From a virus, in IMG/VR virus record IMGVR_UViG_3300037105_000058, positions 1 to 36,980 of that record: a DNA stretch of 36,980 nucleotides, one strand, 5' to 3'. Below are positions 32,733-36,980 of the stretch, one piece after another. Position 1 is the stretch's first letter. Every line of letters begins with the position of its first letter. The position numbers and the translations under genes are program-made. The notes under the pieces are model-generated. The model was not told where the DNA came from and made no database searches. It saw only the letters and a list, made by a program, of their open reading frames with translations.

Positions 32733-33415
32733 GGATCTGCATCTGCGATAACGAATCCGTGCGTCTCTCGAAAATCAGGCAGCGTTTCTTTGCGAAGACG
32801 AAGCTTGCCGATTCCATCAGACCGGGCATGACGACTCCGTGCCTGGAATGGCAGGCGGCGCTGGATCATCATGGGTATGGGAGACTCAGCAGCCGTCTAG
32901 GACGCGTCGGCAGCTGGGAAAGTGCCCACCGCGTAGCATGGGAGTTGGCTCACGGTCCAATCCCCGAGGGGCTGAAGGTGCTGCACAAATGCGACAACCC
33001 GCCCTGTGTTGCCGATGAGCACTTGTTTCTCGGAACGATGAAGGACAATACCAGGGACATGATGGCGAAGGGCCGGCAAAGTGCTCCGCCTCATTTCTGC
33101 GGCGAAGAGCACTGGTCACGTCGGCGCCCGGATCGCATAGTGCGCGGCGATGCGCATTGGTCCCACTTACACCCAGAGCGCATGGCGCGCGGAGAACACA
33201 GCGGCTCACGCTTGCATCCGGAGTCTCGCCCACGCGGAGAAGGGCACAGTAGATCCAAACTGACCGATGAGAAGGTGCGCTCTGTCTTCCAGCTTCGCGC
33301 CCAAGGATGGACCGTACTTCGACTTGCCGCCGACTTCGGGGTGTGTGTTAGGAACATCTACGACATCCTCGCTCGCAAGACGTGGAAACACGTGGAATTG
33401 GAGGTGCAATCTTGA
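32729..33415 (+). CDS. HNH homing-type endonuclease with tandem repeats and C-terminal HTH
   Basis: A 228-residue protein with an HNH_3-type nuclease domain at residues about 38-115: C-L-E-W-Q-A-A, A-H-R-V-A-W-E, V-L-H-K-C-D-N-P-P-C-V, E-H-L-F-L-G-T and D-N-T-R-D-M. H86 and H98 are the likely catalytic or metal-binding histidines. Residues 125-184 are four tandem 15-residue units starting G-[ED], rich in His, Ser, Pro and Arg, resembling DNA-grasping linkers of such enzymes. Residues about 176-221 look like a helix-turn-helix (W-T-V-L-R-L-A-A-D-F-G-V-C-V-R-N-I). It overlaps neighbours as ATGA and TTGA. Self-mobilising endonucleases of this type are common in phages; here it sits inside an operon rather than an intron. 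Confidence 0.85.
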   Translation: MRICICDNESVRLSKIRQRFFAKTKLADSIRPGMTTPCLEWQAALDHHGYGRLSSRLGRVGSWESAHRVAWELAHGPIPEGLKVLHKCDNPPCVADEHLFLGTMKDNTRDMMAKGRQSAPPHFCGEEHWSRRRPDRIVRGDAHWSHLHPERMARGEHSGSRLHPESRPRGEGHSRSKLTDEKVRSVFQLRAQGWTVLRLAADFGVCVRNIYDILARKTWKHVELEVQS

Positions 33416-34575
33416 AAATTTTCTGTGTGGGTTTCCCACACACTCAGACCATTGACCCGACCGACGAGAGCCTCGTGAACCTGTGCCCGTTCACTGAACA
33501 GGTCTGGTACTTCGCCAAGATGATGGTGGACCGGGGGCACGAGGTCATTCACATTGGGAACCCTGGGAGTCATCCGCCGAAGGGCTGCGAACACGTCGAC
33601 GCCATCACGGAAGACTACTGGCGCGTCCTGTACGGCTGGCGGAAGCCCGAGGAGCCGTTCGTCACCGCCCGCGACAACGCCTACGGGCACCAGTGGAACC
33701 TGTATCAGGACAACGTCAAGAAGATCATCCAGGAGCGCGGTGGTGATCCGTACACTTCGATCGTCTCGTGTCTGTGGGGCCACAATGGGTGCGTGAAGGA
33801 CGTCCCGCAGATTGTCGTCGAGTGCGGCATCGGCTCGCCCTATGCGTTCGCGGCCTTCAGGATCTACTTGTCGCACGCCTGGAGGCACTACCACGAGGGG
33901 CTGGAGCAGAACTGGGGCGGCGACAAGTGGTATCGCCAGGTCATCCCCCTGGGCATCAACATGGACATGTTCGGGCCCGTGACCGAGAAGAAAGACAACT
34001 TCTTCCTGGTGCAGACCCGCATGCTGGAACCGAAGGGCGTGCGGATCGCGGTGCAGGTGGCGCGCGAGCTGCAAACGCCCATCGTGTTGACGGGCCGCGG
34101 AGATGCGTCGTCGTTCGTGGCCGAGTGGCCCGTGGGGGTCATCGCCGCCGGGATGTCGTCCAGCAGGGTGCGGCGCGACCTGATGAGGCGGGCAAGGGCG
34201 CTGTTCTCTCCCTCGAGGTACGTCGAACCCTACGGGGCCGTCGCGCTCGAAGCGATGGCGAGCGGCTGCCCGGTGATCTCAACTGACCTCGGCGGGTACG
34301 TCGATACCGTGGTCGATGGCTACACCGGCTACCGCTGCAACACGTTCGCGGAGTTCGTCCGGGCGGCTAAGCACGTGGACAAGATCAACCCGCATGTGTG
34401 TCGCGAGTGGGTCGCGAAGAACAACAGCCTCGCGGTGATAGGCGAGCGCTACGAGCGGTACTTTGAATCGCTCTTGCGGCTCAGGGAGCGCAAGACCTGG
34501 GTGGATTGCCCGGAGGGATTCGCCGATGTGCCACCGAGCCCGCGCGCCGACTACTCGATGTTCAAAACCCCATGA
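33412..34575 (+). CDS. GT4-family glycosyltransferase
   Basis: A 387-residue GT-B glycosyltransferase. The TTG start at 33412-33414 is chosen because GGAGGT lies 6 nt upstream and it overlaps the HNH stop as TTGA; a GTG ten codons earlier has no such site. Residues 1-60 form the first Rossmann half (L-K-I-F-C-V-G-F-P then R-G-H-E-V-I-H-I-G). The second half has V-I-P-L-G-I-N at about 177-183 and the donor-binding E-P-Y-G-A-V-A-L-E at 272-280 (the E-x7-E motif), followed by A-M-A-S-G-C-P-V-I-S-T-D. It transfers an activated sugar to an unknown acceptor, perhaps a virion protein or host surface glycan. Confidence 0.88.
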   Translation: MKIFCVGFPHTQTIDPTDESLVNLCPFTEQVWYFAKMMVDRGHEVIHIGNPGSHPPKGCEHVDAITEDYWRVLYGWRKPEEPFVTARDNAYGHQWNLYQDNVKKIIQERGGDPYTSIVSCLWGHNGCVKDVPQIVVECGIGSPYAFAAFRIYLSHAWRHYHEGLEQNWGGDKWYRQVIPLGINMDMFGPVTEKKDNFFLVQTRMLEPKGVRIAVQVARELQTPIVLTGRGDASSFVAEWPVGVIAAGMSSSRVRRDLMRRARALFSPSRYVEPYGAVALEAMASGCPVISTDLGGYVDTVVDGYTGYRCNTFAEFVRAAKHVDKINPHVCREWVAKNNSLAVIGERYERYFESLLRLRERKTWVDCPEGFADVPPSPRADYSMFKTP

Positions 34576-34598
34576 CATGACTCGTAATATAAGACGCA

Positions 34599-34736
34599 TC
34601 ATCGCTCGCGCACGGATAGCTTCTTCCCCCACCTCAGCACCTGTCTGCACGAACGCGAACACGTTTTGGACGTATGCTCCCCGCGAAACCTGCACTCGAA
34701 AGCCTTCGCGCAAACGGAGCAAACCCGCCCGACCAT
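34599..34736 (-). CDS. Small four-cysteine zinc-finger-like protein, 45 aa
   Basis: ATG 34734-34736 lies 8 bp after the minor-head stop. The frame is also open upstream inside that gene but only this start fits the operon. The 45 residues contain C-S-V-C near the start and C-S-R-S-C after it (Cys 6, 9, 26 and 30), with basic residues and R-W-G-K-K at the end, consistent with a single zinc finger binding nucleic acid. AGGAG is about 20 nt upstream, so initiation may rely on coupling. It is convergent with the glycosyltransferase, 23 bp away. Confidence 0.55.
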   Translation of the reverse strand: MVGRVCSVCAKAFECRFRGEHTSKTCSRSCRQVLRWGKKLSVRER

Positions 34737-34744
34737 TCGGTACT

Positions 34745-35683
34745 TCAAATCGGTACTCTCCTGCCCGCCTTGTATCTCCACCCCCGGCCGCCCCATTCCT
34801 TTTTCCACGGTAGGATCGTGGCGCGATCGTTTGGACGGTTGGGGGGGAACTCCCACGACTTGCCCACCAGGGACTCGCTCACGTTCACGTTTCCTTTCGC
34901 GTCGGGGTAGGGAGCGGTCGGCGGCATGAAAAACAACCCTCCCGGCTTCGCCACCTGCCCCGCTAGACTGATGCTATCAACTCCTACGCGATCGTCAAGT
35001 GGTTGCCCATCGGGCCCGCAAAACTCGGTCCACTGCTGTTCGAGAGCAACGTCCTCTTTCGCGATTTCCTTGATACCCTCCGCGTGCGTCGAATTGCATG
35101 CCCACGCCGACTCCGTTCTCGCTACCATCTCGGCTCTCCAGAACTCTCCTCCGATGACCTCATGCACGCGTCCGATCGCTCCGTCGAGTGTCTCGCCCGA
35201 TGCAGCCGACAGCGCCATGGCGTCCTGGGCCTTGTCGATCACGATCGCGCCATACCGCTTGATGCTGGTCTTGTGCTGGCGCAGGAGCGAGCTTCGGCTC
35301 TTGTCGATGACCCCCGCGAACCGCGCAGCCTCCTCGATTGGCAGCACCGGCGCGTGGCCCGTGAAATGGCGCTCGAGGCGCTTGTAGTTGCGCACCAGCG
35401 TGTGTAGTGATTCGACCTGCGCTTCCCGGGTGGCGGCGTTGAGCTCGCCCAGCATCGCGTCGTCGATGTAGATCTGCCCCGACTTCAACTGCGCCAGCGC
35501 CATGTGGAGGTGATGGGCTGTGAAGCTCGACGAGCCCCGGCCCAGTCGCTCCAGCTTGGCCAGCACCTCAGCCGAGGCCTTCTCGTAGAGGTTCCGCAGT
35601 CGCTCTACCGACCCACGATCAATCAGCCGGTCGAGTGTTTTCCGGTGCGCTGAAACGACCTGATCGTACAGGGTCTCCGCCAC
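34745..35683 (-). CDS. Minor head / head morphogenesis protein (MuF-like), 312 aa
   Basis: A 312-residue protein starting at GTG 35681-35683. The N-terminal 170 residues are helical. The C-terminal part follows the MuF (SPP1 gp7) layout: M-V-A-R-T-E-S-A-W-A-C-N-S-T-H at 187-200, W-T-E-F-C-G-P-D-G at 218-226, and P-P-N-R-P-N-D-R-A-T at 280-289, where most members have a 'P.HPNCR' motif. Such proteins bind the portal and a few copies enter the procapsid, sometimes helping DNA exit. Portal is expected upstream, beyond the window. Confidence 0.8.
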   Translation of the reverse strand: MAETLYDQVVSAHRKTLDRLIDRGSVERLRNLYEKASAEVLAKLERLGRGSSSFTAHHLHMALAQLKSGQIYIDDAMLGELNAATREAQVESLHTLVRNYKRLERHFTGHAPVLPIEEAARFAGVIDKSRSSLLRQHKTSIKRYGAIVIDKAQDAMALSAASGETLDGAIGRVHEVIGGEFWRAEMVARTESAWACNSTHAEGIKEIAKEDVALEQQWTEFCGPDGQPLDDRVGVDSISLAGQVAKPGGLFFMPPTAPYPDAKGNVNVSESLVGKSWEFPPNRPNDRATILPWKKEWGGRGWRYKAGRRVPI

Positions 35684-35686
35684 GCA

Positions 35687-36091
35687 TCACCGCCCGATGC
35701 TGGTGGCGTACGCCTTCTCTGCGGCCTCGACGACGTCGTGGCAGCGCTGCAGCGCCTTTCGTTCGATCTGACGGATCCGCTCTTTCGTGAGACTCACCAG
35801 CCGGCCCACGACCGACAGGCTGTGAGAGCCGCGCTCCGCCACGTCGAGTACGCACGTTTCAGGCATCTGCCAGACCTCGACGCCCGGGCAGTTATCCATG
35901 AGACCCCCCCACGTGGTGACGTCGAGCTTGAGGTGAAACTTGCAGCTCACGAATGGGCAGGGCCGCTGACCACCGGCGCAGTCGGACCGGCTGAGCGGCC
36001 GCATGACACCGCGGGGATACGCGCACTCAGGATCTTGTGCCGCCTCGTTGACCGAACGCCGAAGCTGTCGGAGTGAGACGGTCTTCAGCAC
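35687..36091 (-). CDS. Sigma-70 region 4-like DNA-binding protein with Cys-rich module, 134 aa
   Basis: GTG 36089-36091 overlaps the previous gene by 7 bp and gives 134 residues; the frame is open further upstream but overlaps two genes. Residues 90-116 (S-L-S-V-V-G-R-L-V-S-L-T-K-E-R-I-R-Q-I-E) match the sigma-70 region 4.2 helix-turn-helix, including the R-I-R-Q-I-E recognition helix. Before it come C38, C45, C50 (R-P-C-P-F-V-S-C-K-F-H-L), C68 and C80, a possible metal site. No region 2 is present, so it is not a complete sigma factor. I recall similar small proteins as frequent in Myxococcota and related genomes. At the head of the structural genes it might regulate late transcription, by inference. 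Confidence 0.72.
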   Translation of the reverse strand: MLKTVSLRQLRRSVNEAAQDPECAYPRGVMRPLSRSDCAGGQRPCPFVSCKFHLKLDVTTWGGLMDNCPGVEVWQMPETCVLDVAERGSHSLSVVGRLVSLTKERIRQIERKALQRCHDVVEAAEKAYATSIGR

Positions 36092-36225
36092 AGCGGCACC
36101 GGCGGCTTGCCTTCGATATCGGCGAACTTTTCTTCCTTGCCGTCGTGGTAGCCGTCGAGAAAATCCTGCACCTCGATGACCACTTCTCCGTGGCCGATGT
36201 CGACGCCCTGCCAGTTGAGAGCCAT
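36085..36225 (-). CDS. Small acidic protein, 46 aa
   Basis: ATG 36223-36225 lies 2 bp after the HNH gene's stop, with AAAGAG about 5 nt upstream, and TGA is at 36085-36087. The product starts M-A-L-N-W-Q-G-V-D-I-G-H and contains V-V-I-E-V-Q-D-F-L-D-G-Y-H-D-G and a C-terminal P-P-V-P-L-C. It overlaps the sigma-like gene by 7 bp. No family recognised. Confidence 0.6.
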   Translation of the reverse strand: MALNWQGVDIGHGEVVIEVQDFLDGYHDGKEEKFADIEGKPPVPLC

Positions 36226-36227
36226 GG

Positions 36228-36686
36228 CTACTCTTTACCTCGCATGGGTTGCGGCTTCTTGCCGTCGTCAATCTCGCGCTCGCGGTCGTGACAACGATCA
36301 TGACATTGTGCACAAATAGTTCTCAAGGCTTCCATCTTGGCCACGTGCCCGAGCTTGATCCCGAGCTTCAGGTCTTTCCTGTGCCGGGCTTCCGGGTCCG
36401 CCGCAATCTCCTTCGGGTGGCCACTGATGTGGTCAAGGGACAAATTCTTCTGTGGCGTGGGACAGTCCTCGTTCACGCAACGGAAATGATCCCGGCGCAT
36501 GATCCCCAAAACCAGGGACGGTGCGAGCCCACCCTCGCCGTTGTTGTCCAGCGTGGCGCCGGCCGCCTTGGCCTCGCGCCGCATCTTCTTCAACGCCAAT
36601 CGCTCTTGCGCGTTCCACTTCGGCTTGTCGTCGCGTGGCTGCTGGTCTTGCTTGCTCTTGGCGTACTGGACGGAGGCTTGTCCCAT
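36228..36686 (-). CDS. HNH endonuclease-like protein, 152 aa
   Basis: A 152-residue protein with a zinc-type HNH core: C70 and C75 (H-F-R-C-V-N-E-D-C), D85-H86 (S-L-D-H-I-S-G-H), then C125 and C128 in I-C-A-Q-C-H-D-R-C-H, with H129 and H133 at the last helix. The N-terminal 45 residues are charged and helical. HNH nucleases are often encoded beside terminase genes and take part in DNA packaging of cos phages; that role is possible because terminase and portal should lie just to the right. There is no clear Shine-Dalgarno before the ATG. Confidence 0.78.
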   Translation of the reverse strand: MGQASVQYAKSKQDQQPRDDKPKWNAQERLALKKMRREAKAAGATLDNNGEGGLAPSLVLGIMRRDHFRCVNEDCPTPQKNLSLDHISGHPKEIAADPEARHRKDLKLGIKLGHVAKMEALRTICAQCHDRCHDREREIDDGKKPQPMRGKE

Positions 36687-36801
36687 GGCGGCTAGTGTAC
36701 ACCCGGGCCCGTGTGCCAGTCCAACACCGATGCGGGAAGGTACCGTCCTAATTAGCCGGCGCCGGTCTTCCGTGGCGATGTGCTGGTATTCGTCGAATGA
36801 G

Positions 36802-36972
36802 TCAAGCTATCGCCTTGCCCTTGCTGTCCAGCACCTTCGGCCCGCCGACCTGACCGATGATGCGGTCTGGGTGCGGCCCGGTCCTGACCTCGCTCACCAC
36901 GTAGCTGGGGGCGTGCGCGGCCCACACCTCCATGTCCTTCCGGCACTGCTCGCAGAAGTACATGACCGGCAT
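36802..36972 (-). CDS. Small CxxC protein, 56 aa, possibly 5'-partial
   Basis: The frame ends with TGA at 36802-36804 and has ATG at 36970-36972, giving 56 residues: M-P-V-M-Y-F-C-E-Q-C-R-K-D-M-E, then a middle with A-P-S-Y-V-V-S-E-V-R and a C-terminus K-V-L-D-S-K-G-K-A-I-A. The frame remains open to the window edge, so the start could lie outside. The C-E-Q-C pair may bind metal. The 115 bp between it and the HNH gene hold no convincing gene; a GC-rich palindrome is the only structure seen there. Confidence 0.5.
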   Translation of the reverse strand: MPVMYFCEQCRKDMEVWAAHAPSYVVSEVRTGPHPDRIIGQVGGPKVLDSKGKAIA

Positions 36973-36980
36973 GGCGATGA

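Noticed and set aside
36694-36724. Promoter TTGGAC / TACACT (minus) before the HNH gene.
   Set aside because: The 19-bp spacer is too long and the −10 box would lie almost at the start codon.

Overview
The window is a contiguous part of the virion-structure region of a GC-rich, double-stranded DNA tailed bacteriophage with a contractile tail (myovirus type). The evidence is a tail sheath, tail tube, −1 frameshifted tail chaperone, tape measure, LysM tail protein, hub, OB-fold spike, gp25-like wedge and baseplate J proteins in canonical order, preceded by a minor head protein, scaffold-like protein and major capsid protein. Portal and terminase are not present and probably lie beyond the right edge. 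The host cannot be named. A sigma-region-4-like protein with a Cys-rich module (35687-36091) resembles, from memory, proteins common in Myxococcota, which is weak evidence for a host in or near that group.

Almost everything is read leftwards (minus strand), so genes run from high to low coordinates. Region A (36972-34599): a small CxxC protein, an HNH protein, a 46-residue protein, the sigma-like protein, the MuF-like minor head protein and a small four-Cys protein. Region B (34575-31096) is an accessory island: three plus-strand genes joined by stop/start overlaps (ribbon-helix-helix protein, HNH homing-type endonuclease, GT4 glycosyltransferase), then minus-strand FkbM methyltransferase and two small genes, and a lone plus-strand gene preceded by a 9-codon leader. 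Region C (30953-26445): acidic and short unknown proteins, a head-fibre-like protein, scaffold and capsid. Region D (25908-26444): 537 bp with no convincing gene but many local hairpins, three of them capped by C(UUCG)G on the minus strand. This is a candidate structured RNA. Region E (25907-20652): neck and tail-completion genes, sheath, tube. Region F (20623-14041): chaperone with frameshift, tape measure, LysM protein, hub, spike. Region G (14044-1): baseplate wedge genes, four accessory structural genes including a 17-unit repeat protein, then fibres and tip proteins; the last gene runs off the left edge.

Most adjacent minus-strand genes are separated by 0-15 bp or overlap by 1, 4 or 7 bp (ATGA, GTGA, TGATG, TAATG), so translation is probably coupled through long polycistronic messages. 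Against that packing, the gap after the capsid gene, the −1 slippery heptamer before the tape measure, the repeat protein in the baseplate cluster and the plus-strand homing-endonuclease cassette are the most unusual points.
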